Positions 55,373-64,000 of a DNA stretch of 64,000 bases are shown here, piece by piece. A program made the translations under genes and the position numbers. The notes below the pieces were generated by a model that was given only the letters and a program-made list of their open reading frames with translations, did no database searches and was not told where the DNA came from. Source of the stretch: Megaustenia siamemsis (lineage: Eukaryota > Mollusca > Gastropoda > Stylommatophora > Ariophantidae); contig JAVIAB010000024.1 in assembly GCA_032433765.1 (NCBI GenBank), positions 14,252,126-14,316,125 of the forward strand, in the 5' to 3' direction. Numbering within the stretch: the first letter of the stretch is position 1; each line of letters starts with the position of its first letter.

Positions 55373-55793
55373 CAGTTCTGTGTTGGTTGATAAGTCTTTT
55401 TACACGGCCACTAAGTTTCTCATTTCTGGCTGTGCCCATCTTAACTCCCATCTCTTTCATCCAAAGGAGTGACGTGGTTGTCGAAGTCCTGTGCCCTTAC
55501 CACATCTCAGAGGCATTGATGACGTACGCCAGATCCATTGGTTGACCGTCTTCAATGCCAGCGCAGCTAGCCAACCTTTCCGCTCTTTCATTCCCCCGTA
55601 CTCTCGCATGTCCTTGACGTAGACAAAGGTGACCTTACGTATTTTTGACGTCTGCAGTGACTCTACACATTGCTTGCTTACAGTGCACGCCTCCACTTTT
55701 CTTATACTCACCGAATCACTTAATTTACAGGCTTAGGTGTAACCAGATGAATGCCCTGGTCTCTGCCATCACCTCAATCGTCATGCTACTCGT
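55373..55793 (-). pseudogene. LINE family R: RNase H C-terminal half and following region (R2)
   Basis: Minus strand in broken frames: MTIEVMAETRAFIWLH (start of the RNase H helix with its Glu), a KIRKVTFVYV strand, VRGNERAERLAS (matches the NERAD-type active-site block with Glu in the Asp position) and later MKEMGVKMGTARNEKLSGRV, shared with R1. This copy and R1 together define the family. Confidence 0.7.
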
Positions 55794-56216
55794 CATCATC
55801 ATCATCAAGTACCGGGCCTACTGGCGCAGGTGGTCATGTCTCTCCACAACTTTCGATCTCGACAGCTATTTATCATTTCTGTTGTTGACCTTCTGCCAAG
55901 CCATTCTCTTAAGCTGTCTGTTATTTTTTCTCTTTGCTTCCCTCTATCTCTTCGTCCCTCAATTTTTCCAGTTGTTACAATATATTCCAGTTGTTCTCTT
56001 CTCATTACATGGCCAAAAAATGATGATTGTCTCTTCCTAATATTGGAAATTAGCTCTCTTTTTGCTTTGACCTCTCTCAAAACATCTTCATTACTCTTCT
56101 TAGCTGTCCATGGTACTTTCAACATTCTTATGTAAAACCACATTTCTACAGACTCCAGTGATTTTCTTGTCTGTTGTCCTATTGTCCATGATTCGCATCC
56201 ATATGTTAAGACTACT
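55794..56216 (-). mobile_element. LINE family D 3' end (D8)
   Basis: Minus strand. One frame is open for 112 codons from MWFYIRMLKVPW to the CASRPGT ending. The (GAT)n tail lies at the left. Upstream ESWTIGQQ is in the same frame group after a stop. Confidence 0.87.
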
Positions 56217-56477
56217 CGTAGTGTTGCGTTTTACCGATTGAGATAGTGCGAAGTGAGGTTGCGTCATATATGAGAAATAGTTATCTCTCGGCGCGCCGCC
56301 AACGAAGCGTAATCGCTTTAGATAATGACTAATTGAATCGTACAGCCAGGATTAGATGGATGGAAGAGATACAGACATAATGGAGTGAAATCACTCGTCG
56401 TGTGGATTAACGTGGAGATTGACGATTGTAGTGAATGCACGAAGTAGGTACAGCTAAAGTGCAAAATGATACATGCT

Positions 56478-57460
56478 ATGATTCTTCTTCTTCTTTCCTT
56501 CCTCATCTGCCTTTCAGCGTCGAGGGGAGATATAATTTGCGGTCTTTTGCTCTTCTGTTCGCCTCTGCTGCTGTTATGTTTCCTAGCCCTTCGAATATTC
56601 CATCGACCCATCTTTTTCGTGGTCGACCCTTGGGTCTGGTGTTCTCATAACGTTTGTTGAGGGCTCGTTGTGTTGTGTTTTGTTCTTTCTGCCTTGTCAC
56701 GTGGCAAAACCATTTTATCTGTTTTTTCCTTTTACATTCTATGGCGGGGGCTATCCCTAGCTTTTTTCTCAGTTCTTCATTTCTGATCTTATCTCTCAGA
56801 CTGTTTCCTGTCATTCGTCTAACACATTTCATCTCCGTAGAGGTTATTTTTTCTTATTGTTCTTGCATCTAGGGTCCAGGTCTGGCATTGGTAGCACAAC
56901 GTTGGGATGAAGATTGTATTGTATAGTGCTCGTTTCGCCTCCAGAGTTATTTCCTTGTTGGACAATAGTGGTGATAACTGTCCGATGATTTGACAAGCTA
57001 TGTTGCATCTTGATTCTATCTCTGTTGCTTGAGAATTATCGTTTGTCATTAGACTTCCTAGGTATTTGAATTCCTCTACTTGTTTTAGCTGTCTGCCTTC
57101 TATAGTTATGTTGATGTTCTGTTTATTTTTGGCGACATTCATGACTTCTGTTTTGTTGATGTTGATTTTCATGTTGTATTTTGTGTCTGAGATGTTGAGT
57201 TTGTTTAAGTGCTCTTGTAGGTCTTCTATTGTTTCATGTATTAGTGCCTGATCGTCTGCAAATAAAAGCTCGTTGATCTCCTCTGTCTCTGATGGGTTGG
57301 CTAGCTTGCATATATGGTCCATGTATGTAATAAACAGTAGGGGGGTGTAGTACGCACCCCTGTCTTACGCCTAATATAACTTCGAAGTGGTCTGTGTAGC
57401 CTGCTGCTGTTCTGACCCTGCAGCTGCTGTTGACGAATCATGCTCTGATTATAGGTAACA
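56478..57460 (-). mobile_element. LINE family A, copy with polymerase motifs (A6)
   Basis: The most complete LINE here. In minus-strand order: a VRTAAGYTDHFEVILGVRQG block (GVRQG at 57357-57371), a frameshift, MDHICKLANPSETEEINELL, the catalytic FADD (57251-57262), INKTEVMNVAKN, a VEEFKYLGSLMTND block, CQIIGQLSPLLSNKEITLEA, ALYNTIFIPTLCYQCQTWTL. After another shift come MKCVRRMTGNSLRDKIRNEE to STLKGR, stop and the GAA tail. Endonuclease and the front of the polymerase are missing. It copies RNA into DNA at a nicked target; this copy is inactive. Confidence 0.92.
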
Positions 57461-57984
57461 ACTGATTCAAGCAACACCCTGTACGACTTTGGGCATGGCA
57501 AAGGCCAGAAAACAAGGGACACAATCTAGTCGATCTGTACACATCGACCACTCCTGGCATAAGTCAACATAACAGCGACAATTTAATCCTTGAATATCCG
57601 AGACGCGGACATAAGCGATAAGAAATTACGTCATCAAAGGTGGGTAAGCCAAACGCGAGGATCGCAATACCGACAGTACCGGTAGTACTCAGGACAGGTG
57701 AGGGATGCCGCCTCGCATTGTGAGTTTCGAGGCTTGGGGCGACACTGTCTAGAAGTCTCCGAAAACTTCTGGCTAGGCGGCCGAACACATATGAGTAAAA
57801 ACTCGCGTTCTAAGACCCCGATTCAAGTCTCGTACTTTACCTTTACCTTTTTACCATTACATTAATTATGAACTCATTAGAAGATTAGAAATAGCGACAC
57901 CAAGATTAAACGCCATGAAGTACATTGCATAAATAACAGCAAGAAAGTAATATTTTTTTTCGTTTGTCCGCTTTTACCTCTGAC
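57461..57984. other. Spacer with a weak tRNA-like block
   Basis: At about 57770-57835 TGGCTAGGCGGCCGAACACA and, 40 bp later, a B-box-like CGATTCAAGTCTC suggest a decayed SINE head. Otherwise nothing recognised. Confidence 0.35.
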
Positions 57985-58130
57985 GAACTCCCTTGAGCAT
58001 TGTTTTAAAATCATTCCATGTCTTCACCTTCATTTTCATCTCTGCTTTCATCTGTCTCCTCCAAGAATATTTTGGTCTTCCTCTTTGTCTTTTTCCTTGG
58101 GAATTCCAACTGAATTTTGTGTGTTAATCC
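57985..58130 (-). mobile_element. LINE family G internal piece (G6)
   Basis: Minus-strand coding equivalent to GKRQRGRPxxSWRRQxxAEM and the KTWNDxK region. Both ends are lost. Confidence 0.7.
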
Positions 58131-58159
58131 ACGCTGATTAATTTTCACGGGTTAATTTT

Positions 58160-58385
58160 CCCTGGCAGCCGTGTGCACAGGGGTCCCTCGCCGCACAGTC
58201 AGATAACTCCGACTTCGTCGGTACTCATAATTTTTCCATCGATGAGTAATTGACGTTTCAAGCCGGGCCTGGGGTGGTTGCCGCAGAGAGAAATAATAAA
58301 TAAAAATCCCAACCAACCGGGATTTGAACCCACAACCTCTCTGTCTCGGGTGTCTTGCCTCGAGATCAACCGGTCCCCGAAAGTA
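58160..58385 (-). mobile_element. SINE-P copy 2
   Basis: Inverted copy. The head end (GACCGGTTGATCTCGAGGCA in minus sense) and B box GGGTTCAAATCCC are well kept, the body has TCTCTGCGGCAACCACCCC, and no 3' array is present. This is the best tRNA-like promoter structure in the window. Confidence 0.78.
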
Positions 58386-58654
58386 ATATTAAAAGTAACG
58401 ATATGTATCTTTCCGATAGCTATATACGTTTGTGAACCGTGGAGAGATATCGCAAACAGCAGGTACAAAAATAACAACATTCAAAACAAAATGCTACAGA
58501 AAAAGCCTAAACTCTTTCAGTACAGAAGGTTGTTATTAGTTCAGCGGTAGAGATTTCACATACAAAATGTTTCATGACTTTAAATATCAATCTACACGTT
58601 TATATTTATCTAACACTACATACATTATACATTAATTTGTAGATAGTTAAACAA

Positions 58655-58920
58655 GTAATTAGATTTCTATCTATCTATTGTCCTTTCGAGCCGAAGACGG
58701 CATATGGGGCAGAACCACAATCTCAAAAACAGAAACCTTGCGTGCCAAAATGGCACATATTGCAGAGATCACTACTTCTAAAATCTATGGCTATGTTTCC
58801 ATAACAATACTTTTTACAATGATAGCTTGTCAAGCCATCGATCAACCTTCTTAGTCGCCTCTTACGACATGCCTGGAAGGCCATAGTGTCATTACCAATA
58901 CCAAAATGATACTAGACATG
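58655..58920 (-). mobile_element. Interspersed repeat U sharing the LINE I 3' end
   Basis: In minus sense it ends CGTCTTCGGCTCGAAAGGAC followed by AATAGATAGATAG. This resembles the 3' end of SINE-M copy 2 (GGCTCGAAAGCTCAATAGAC plus a GGCA tail). The upstream GTCGTAAGAGGCGACTAAG is a motif I recall from dispersed repeats of other invertebrates, from memory only. Probably a SINE that uses the same LINE machinery. Confidence 0.5.
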
Positions 58921-59149
58921 TAAATAGAATATGGTTTCATTACAATTTACACTAATCAAATTGAGAGTGACGCACTGTGCGGCCATACGTACACGACCGA
59001 AATTGGCATGGCGCATAGTGCGTCGAACCGTTCGCAAAGAGTTAAGATATCTTCGATAATGAAAAAGAGCATTGAAAACATATTAAAAGAATTTAGCATT
59101 ACAAAGAACTGGCTTGTATAAACTATTCTGCAGAGGAAGTTAAATTACT

Positions 59150-59150
<1 letters not shown>

Positions 59151-59181
<31 letters not shown>

Positions 59182-59340
59182 TGAATGCCGTCTCTGCATA
59201 GAAGGTTGGTTACTTTGGAGCGCCATTCCGCTCTGTCTCTTGCTTTGATAGTGCAGGTCGTCATAGACTGACGACTTGTTCATCGTTTGATGCTACTTGT
59301 CTTGTCGTTACTCGTCGTTAGTCTTGGTGCCTTTGCCGAA
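59151..59340 (-). mobile_element. LINE family B extreme 3' end (B8)
   Basis: The (ATC)10 run at 59152-59181 is the tail. The rest encodes the RAEWRSxVTNL-equivalent to TSNxKRxT. It is 5' truncated at the K3 junction. Confidence 0.8.
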
Positions 59341-59580
59341 AAGACTATGACCACGTCAAAATATACAGCGACCTGGGACACACACAAAAAAGCAATACTG
59401 GAAGGCATAGTTCCTGGGCAACGCAATATGGGCAGACCAGGAAGAAGGTTGTTTCAACACATAAATGAGACTCTGAACACGATAACAGAATTGGAAGATC
59501 CGGCTGGAGACAAATATTCTTTCAGACGAGCTGTGGTGAATGCAACTTTCTGTAAAGGACATACAATATGATGACAGTGA
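59341..59580 (+). mobile_element. LINE family K 3' end (K3)
   Basis: Reads KKAILEGIVPGQRNMGRPGR, FQHINETLNTITELEDPAGD and SFRRAVVNATFCKGHTI with an in-frame TGATGA. The terminal block is single, unlike K1. Confidence 0.85.
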
Positions 59581-59694
59581 TGACTTACACATTACATAAC
59601 GCAATATATTTTATAATTATGTTGTTAATTGTTACATTTTCAATAGAACTTTATTTACAGATCCAAGAATCCCTTCACTCAAATCTTGTCAACC

Positions 59695-59930
59695 AAATCA
59701 AAGAATTCTATATTCCTTATTAGATAATTCAAAGAATTCTATATTCCTTATTAGATAATTCAAAGAATTCTATATTCCTTATTAGATAATTCAAAGAATT
59801 ATATATTCCTTATTAGATAATTCAAAGAATTCTATATTCCTTATTAGATAATTCAAAGAATTCTAAATTCCTTATTAGATAATTCAAAGAATTCTATATT
59901 CCATATTAGATAATTCAAAGAATCAGGAAC
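59695..59930. repeat. Minisatellite, 31-bp unit, eight copies
   Basis: Core AATTCTATATTCCTTATTAG followed by ATAATTCAAAG. Near-perfect copies. Confidence 0.96.
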
Positions 59931-60194
59931 ATTCTTTCCTAGGCCGTTTCGCACTGAGGGAGTGATAGGATCGGATCAACGTTTGATAATGTAGAACGTC
60001 AAATGTAACTAATTTAGTGATATCGTTTTGTTTTTGACGTTCTGTATCTCACGGATACATACATCATGAAGCAAGGGCAGGTTGTACCATTTTTAATAAA
60101 CACGTCAAAGAGTAACAAATTTTTTGTTTTTTACTTCAGGAGAAATGAGAAAGGAAAGCAGATTAAGGAAAATTAGAGGAATCAAATCAATACA

Positions 60195-60560
60195 TGTGAG
60201 ATGCGATGCTTGAGAAAAGTAACAAACAACACAAAAATAGATAGAATACCAACATAAGAAAAATGGTAGGAATAAAACCCTGCCAAGAATATATAGAGCA
60301 ACAACAACTTAAATGGTTGGGCCACCTGGTCAGAATGAATCCTTACAAATCACCATTAAGGGCGTTCTTCTCGACAATGCATGTAAAAAGACCAAGAAGA
60401 AGACCCAGAAGAAGATGGATAGATGCAGTGACAGAGACATGTAACAACAAAGGGAAATCACTAATTCAGACAATTCGAGCAGCTCAAGAACGACAAATGA
60501 TATAAACCACGACACCTTTTAGGTATCAGTGAAAAAAGAAAAGATAAAAAAAAGAAGAAG
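60195..60560 (+). mobile_element. LINE family C 3' end (C2)
   Basis: EMRCLRKVTNNT-equivalent, then MVGIKPCQEYIEQQQLKWLG, NPYKSPLRAFFSTMH, RRRPRRRWIDAVTETCNNKG and AAQERQMI with stop, then a TTTTAGGTATCAGTG UTR and an A/GAAG tail. The last 135 bp are single. The tail forms the left foot of the long palindrome. Confidence 0.87.
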
Positions 60561-61090
60561 AAGAAAGGAATCAGTTATTAACTATGCATCACTTCGAATT
60601 TCACGTCTTCCTCTTATTCTTCTATTTTCTTCCATCCTTTTTTTACGCTTTGGGTGTCTATAGAGGTACCCAGTTATGGATTCACCCTTCTGACGTCTTC
60701 AACCATCATGTTGTAGCGTTTTATTGATGATGTATAATTATCTAAACTCTGAAACTACATCTTTCTCAGTTCATGTCTCCTCTAGGAATATATTATATAT
60801 AACAACATATTAAATAACATATAATCCAAGAGGAGACGGGAACTGAGCAAGATGTAGTTTCAGAGTAAGATAATTGTACATCCTCAATAAAACGCTACAA
60901 CATGATGGTTGAAGACGTCAGAAGGGCGAATCCATAACTGGGTACCTCTATAGACACTCAAAGCGTAAAAAAAGGATGGAAGAAGAATGAGAAGAATAAA
61001 AGTAAGACGTGAAATCCGATGTGATGCATAGTTAATCACTGATTCCTTTCTCTTCTTTTTTTTCTTTCTTCTTTTCTTTTTTCACTTCAG
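60525..61090. repeat. Long imperfect inverted repeat, arms about 265 bp
   Basis: The left arm from ATCAGTGAAAAAAGAAAAG inwards to CATGTCTCCTCTAGGAATAT pairs with the right arm from AGAGGAGACGGG outwards to CTTTTCTTTTTTCACTTCAG. Only scattered mismatches occur, for example TTATGGATTCACCCTTCTGA against TCAGAAGGGCGAATCCATAA. The loop is about 35 bp and AT-rich. The left foot includes the tail of LINE C2 and its mirror is on the right, so the duplication happened after that insertion or copied a hairpin cDNA. Confidence 0.88.
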
Positions 61091-61194
61091 ATTAAACATT
61101 ATATTAAATAAAATATTTGTATGGTAAGGCTTTCTTTCTAGTTGGGCAAACCAGTATCTGTGTTGTTTCTGGATCTTGTTTCGAAGTTTATTTC

Positions 61195-62358
61195 TTCTTC
61201 TTCTACCTTACAACTCCCTGTGGAGCATAGGTCTTAAACACTTTCAACTCACTGTGCAGCATAGGTTTTAAACACTTTCAACTCCCTGTGGAGCATAGGT
61301 CTTTAACACTTTCAACTCCCTGTGGAGCATAGGTCTTTAACACTTTCAACTCCCTGTGGAGCATAGGTCTTAAACACTTTCAACTCCCTGTGGAACATAG
61401 GTTTTAAACACTTTCAACTCACTGTGGAACATAGGTCTTAAACACTTTCAACTCCCTGTGGAACATAGGTCTTAAACACTTTCAACTCCCTGTGGAACAT
61501 AGGTCTTAAACACTTTCAACTCCCTGTGGAGCATATGTCTTAAAGTCTTTCAACTCCCTGTGGAGCATAGGTCTTAAACACTTTCAACTCACTGTGGATA
61601 TAGGTCTTAAACACTTTCAACTCAGTGTGGAACATAGGTCTTAAAGCATTTCAACTCCATGTGGGGCATAGGTCTTAGGCACTTTCAACTCCCTGTGGAG
61701 CAGAGGTCTTAAACATTTTCTACTCACTGTGGAGCATATGTCTTAAATACTTTCTACTCACTGTGGAGCATAGGTCTTCAACAAACACTTTCAACTCCCT
61801 GTGGAGCATAGGTCTCGAACAAACACTTTCAACTCCGTGTGGAGCATAGGTCTCGAACAAACACTTTCAACTCCCTGTGGAGCATAGGTCTTTAACAAAC
61901 ACTTTCCAAACCGTTGTTTCTTGCCATTCTCTTAAGATCATTCCATGTCATCACCATCATCTTCATCTCTGCTTCCATCTGTCTTCTCCAAGAATATTTT
62001 GGTCTACCTCTTTTTCCTTGGAATTTCCAGAAAAAACATATTGTATTTTACTCTCAGTTGCCTTCCGCAGTGTGTGTCCTATCCAGCGTCATCGTCTTCG
62101 CTGTATCTCTTTATCAACTGGTATTTGCCTGGTACTTTTCCATAATTTTATATTAGGGATTCTGTCCTGTCATTTCCATACTTTAATTCTACGCAAACAT
62201 CCGTTAATGAAGGTCTGTATATTCATGATTGTCATTGTTGTTTTTCTCTCTCCCTGTTTCAAGGCATATAATAGGATTGTTGTTTTTTTAGTTTCAAGGC
62301 ATATAGTAGGATTGACTTAACGTTGGTATTGAACATTTTTATTTTTGTATTTAACCTA
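61195..62358 (-). mobile_element. LINE family G with large terminal array (G7)
   Basis: Minus strand. The tail TTCTTCTTCTACC lies at the left, then about 20 tandem copies of the end segment, then single-copy coding (61900 on) for DLKRMARN, MxVMTWND, WNPQGK- and WIGHTL-equivalents and the 5' TFINGCL region. Coding is broken by shifts. Confidence 0.87.
61205..61900. repeat. Minisatellite, 34/38-bp unit, about 20 copies, inside LINE G7
   Basis: Core CTTTCAACTCCCTGTGGAGC. The units next to the coding side (61780-61900) are 38 bp, as in G4. The distal units are 34 bp and lack a four-base piece (CAAC/GAAC). The array therefore shows an older and a derived unit length. Confidence 0.95.
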
Positions 62359-62417
62359 CAACACAAAACGTGACGGATCGGGGAGTTATCTAATATTCCT
62401 TACTCATGCAAACAAAT

Positions 62418-62680
62418 GGGAGCCGCGATAGCTCAATGGTTAGTGAACTGGACTGCAAAGGACAAGAGGTAGGGTTCGATCCCAACCGACGACCACTGGT
62501 CCAAACAGTCTTTAATGGGTACTGATTTTTTTCCTGGGAAAGTGAAGCGGCACGAGCGTAATACCGACCACATTACCCTCAAAATCATGTGCCGAAGGTC
62601 TGTAAAATGTATGGTCACTAACACCATATTCTCTATACGCCACTTGGTTTGACGGGCGCGGACTTTACTTTTTTTTATTT
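62418..62680 (+). mobile_element. SINE1 copy 8
   Basis: Head (GATAGCTCAATGGTTAGTG), intact B box (GGTTCGATCCC), typical body and a diverged terminal palindrome (CGCCACTTGGTTTGACG), then a T-rich tail. The best preserved SINE1 promoter in this window. Confidence 0.9.
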
Positions 62681-62689
62681 AAAAGAATA

Positions 62690-62806
62690 GATGTCAGACA
62701 GCTTAAGAGAATGGCTTGGCAGAAGGTCAACAACAGAAATGATAAATAACTGTCGTGATCGAAAGTTGTGGAGAGACATGATCCCCTACGTCACCACGCA
62801 CGGCCT

Positions 62807-62835
<29 letters not shown>
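62690..62835 (+). mobile_element. LINE family D extreme 3' end (D9)
   Basis: Starts at SDSLREWLGRRSTTEMINNC and ends at the MIPYV region, with a GATGATGATG tail of about eight units. It lies 10 bp after the SINE1 tail. Confidence 0.85.
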
Positions 62836-62837
<2 letters not shown>

Positions 62838-63024
62838 GTTTGTCCATCAGTGACAGAGCCCATCCACAATCAAAGGCCGACGTAGAGATTGGCTGCGCTT
62901 CACCAGGACCATACGAGGAGAATTTCTCCAGAAAGTTTGTCTGGTTGTAGTGAATGTCGGTGTTTCAAAATCGTATTACTCTAAAAAACTTGGCACACAC
63001 ACGTAGCAGTGTTCCCTATCGTTT

Positions 63025-63345
63025 GGCTTTTCGTGGCAAGGCGCTGTGCCAAGGAGTACGGGTTCGATCCAGCTTCGAACCATATATTGTTCTTGTTTTT
63101 TTTATATTTTGTTAATTATTTGTGGGGCTTAGAAACACTGAGAAGAACGTTGATGAGAGAGGCAAGAGCAGCAGGAATCGGCTCCCTCAATGAGATAGAG
63201 CTGATTGCACAGAACAGAGACAAATGGCGAGATTTAATAAAATATCTTTAAAAGAATTGAAAACTGCTAGAATACAAATTTAGATAAGAGAAGGAGTATC
63301 TTGGTCTACGCCCTATGGACCGGCTACGGCTCGAAAGCTCAATAG
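63025..63345 (+). mobile_element. SINE-M, full copy: tRNA-like head plus LINE I 3' end (M2)
   Basis: Head around GGCAAGGCGCTGTGCC with B box GGGTTCGATCC, then a T-rich linker. The LINE I C-terminal coding follows in one open frame (TLMREARAAGIGSLNEIELI, then RDKWRDLIKYL and stop), then its 3' UTR to CCGGCTACGGCTCGAAAG. About 220 bp of the element is thus LINE-derived. Confidence 0.75.
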
Positions 63346-63413
63346 ACAGGCAGGCAGGCAGGCAGGCAGGCAGACAGGTAGGCAGGCAGACAGACAGACA
63401 GACAGACAGACAG
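63346..63413. repeat. (GGCA)n/(GACA)n microsatellite tail
   Basis: About seven GGCA, then mixed units, then seven GACA, directly at the end of SINE-M copy 2, probably its tail. Confidence 0.95.
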
Positions 63414-63639
63414 AGAATTATTTCTAATTTTTCTCCAGTGCTGTAAACATACCTCTTCCTCTGAATTGATTCGCTGATTATCGCCTCGGAAGTTTCCTTC
63501 TACACAAATATTCATTTATTATATTTTTTCTCAACACACACATACCACGGCACAGGTTTGATATTGTCCATGATTGGACACATTAATGGTAATGTGGGGA
63601 TGTGTGGTCTAAAGATAGAACATCGGCTTCTGGGCAAAA

Positions 63640-64000
63640 TGGTTCCCTGTTTGCTCGTTCGTTCCTTCTGCGTTCACCCGAATACTAAATGTTACACATC
63701 TTCGTCATCCACCCTTAAAATGACGACAATTGGGCATGTTAGCGTTATGTTGAGGCTTGCAGCGAAACTGTGATATATGCACCTATCGGCCCAGCACATT
63801 CGAAGTCAGTACTGGCTTTTTGAGTACCGAGTTGTCTTTCCTATCGAACCTTCCTCGCGTAGCCAGACTGACTAGCTAGAATGTTACTAGGGGCACCGCG
63901 ATGAGGTGGGGTAGGGTATGGATAGATGTTCTTCACTAATCCTGGCGCAAACCATCAGCTATAAGTCGCTGACAACTTTCAGCCCTGTTGCCCTCTGGTC
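63640..64000 (+). mobile_element. Interspersed repeat T, runs off the window (T3)
   Basis: Matches T1 with moderate divergence: CTTCGTCATCCACCCTTAAA, then CGGCCCAGCACATTCGAAGT, GTAGCCAGACTGACTAG and CCTGGCGCAAACCATCAG. The right boundary is beyond the window. Confidence 0.7.

Noticed and set aside
56478..57460. Functional reverse transcriptase gene
   Set aside because: The GVRQG and FADD motifs are kept, but two frameshifts, a 5' truncation and missing endonuclease make it a relic.
59994..60045. Small inverted repeat AGAACGTCAAA / TTTTGACGTTCT
   Set aside because: Only 11-bp arms with a loop of about 25 bp; expected by chance in AT-rich DNA and no partner element.
62418..62500. tRNA gene with good A and B boxes
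   Set aside because: It is the head of a SINE1: no closed cloverleaf is formed, and it is followed by the SINE body. The same applies to the other tRNA-like heads (1451, 17666, 54024, 58385).

Overview
This window looks like animal nuclear DNA that is almost entirely repetitive. I find no convincing host gene, rRNA, functional tRNA or CRISPR array in 64 kb. The style suggests a lophotrochozoan, most likely a gastropod mollusc: many short 5'-truncated LINE ends with GAT or GAAG tails, tRNA-headed SINEs and long minisatellites. That placement is an inference from the repeat style and no marker gene in the window tests it.

Two components dominate. Minisatellite arrays with units of 11 to 80 bp fill roughly a third of the window: 5.1-6.1, 9.7-15.4, 16.6-17.5, 19.9-22.3, 24.3-26.5, 28.8-30.0, 31.8-33.0, 35.0-37.9, 41.6-42.4, 43.8-44.2, 49.6-51.9, 52.6-53.0, 59.7-59.9 and 61.2-61.9 kb. 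The longest open frames (up to 905 codons) lie inside these arrays and are by-products of stop-free units. Dispersed dead retroposons fill most of the rest. I name the LINE families A to K by their protein 3' ends, plus R and S, which carry RNase H-like fragments. A separate fragment carries the end of an APE-type endonuclease. SINE families are SINE1, SINE2, SINE-P, a tRNA-headed repeat L, and SINE-M, whose 3' half is copied from LINE family I. A decayed hAT DNA transposon end lies at the left edge and a possible LTR at about 31 kb.

Layout: 0-4.8 kb hAT end and LINE/SINE graveyard; 5-6.2 kb array plus (TA)n; 6.5-9.5 kb LINE ends with a nested insertion; 9.7-15.4 kb two large arrays; 16-19.4 kb SINE1 and families K, A, B and C; 19.9-22.3 kb 28-bp array; 22.7-23.8 kb G and nested B; 24.3-26.5 kb almost G-free array; 26.6-28.8 kb L, D and G; 28.8-33 kb two arrays around a possible LTR; 33-34.2 kb nested A/B/SINE1; 35-37.9 kb homogenised 80-bp array; 38.4-49 kb dense LINE/SINE mosaic; 49.4-52 kb a LINE-I copy carrying a 2.4-kb internal array; 52-59.6 kb more LINE/SINE; 60.5-61.1 kb a long imperfect palindrome; 61.2-64 kb a G copy with an array, SINE1, D and SINE-M.

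The main result is that several minisatellites are amplified pieces of the 3' ends of retroposons in the same window. The single-copy version of the unit sits in a sibling copy of the element (families I, G, K, C and SINE1). Families B, D, E and K also read their stop codon out of the (TGA)n tail itself, leaving essentially no 3' UTR. These observations rest on reading the sequence. Alignments, genome-wide copy counts and species identification were not possible here.
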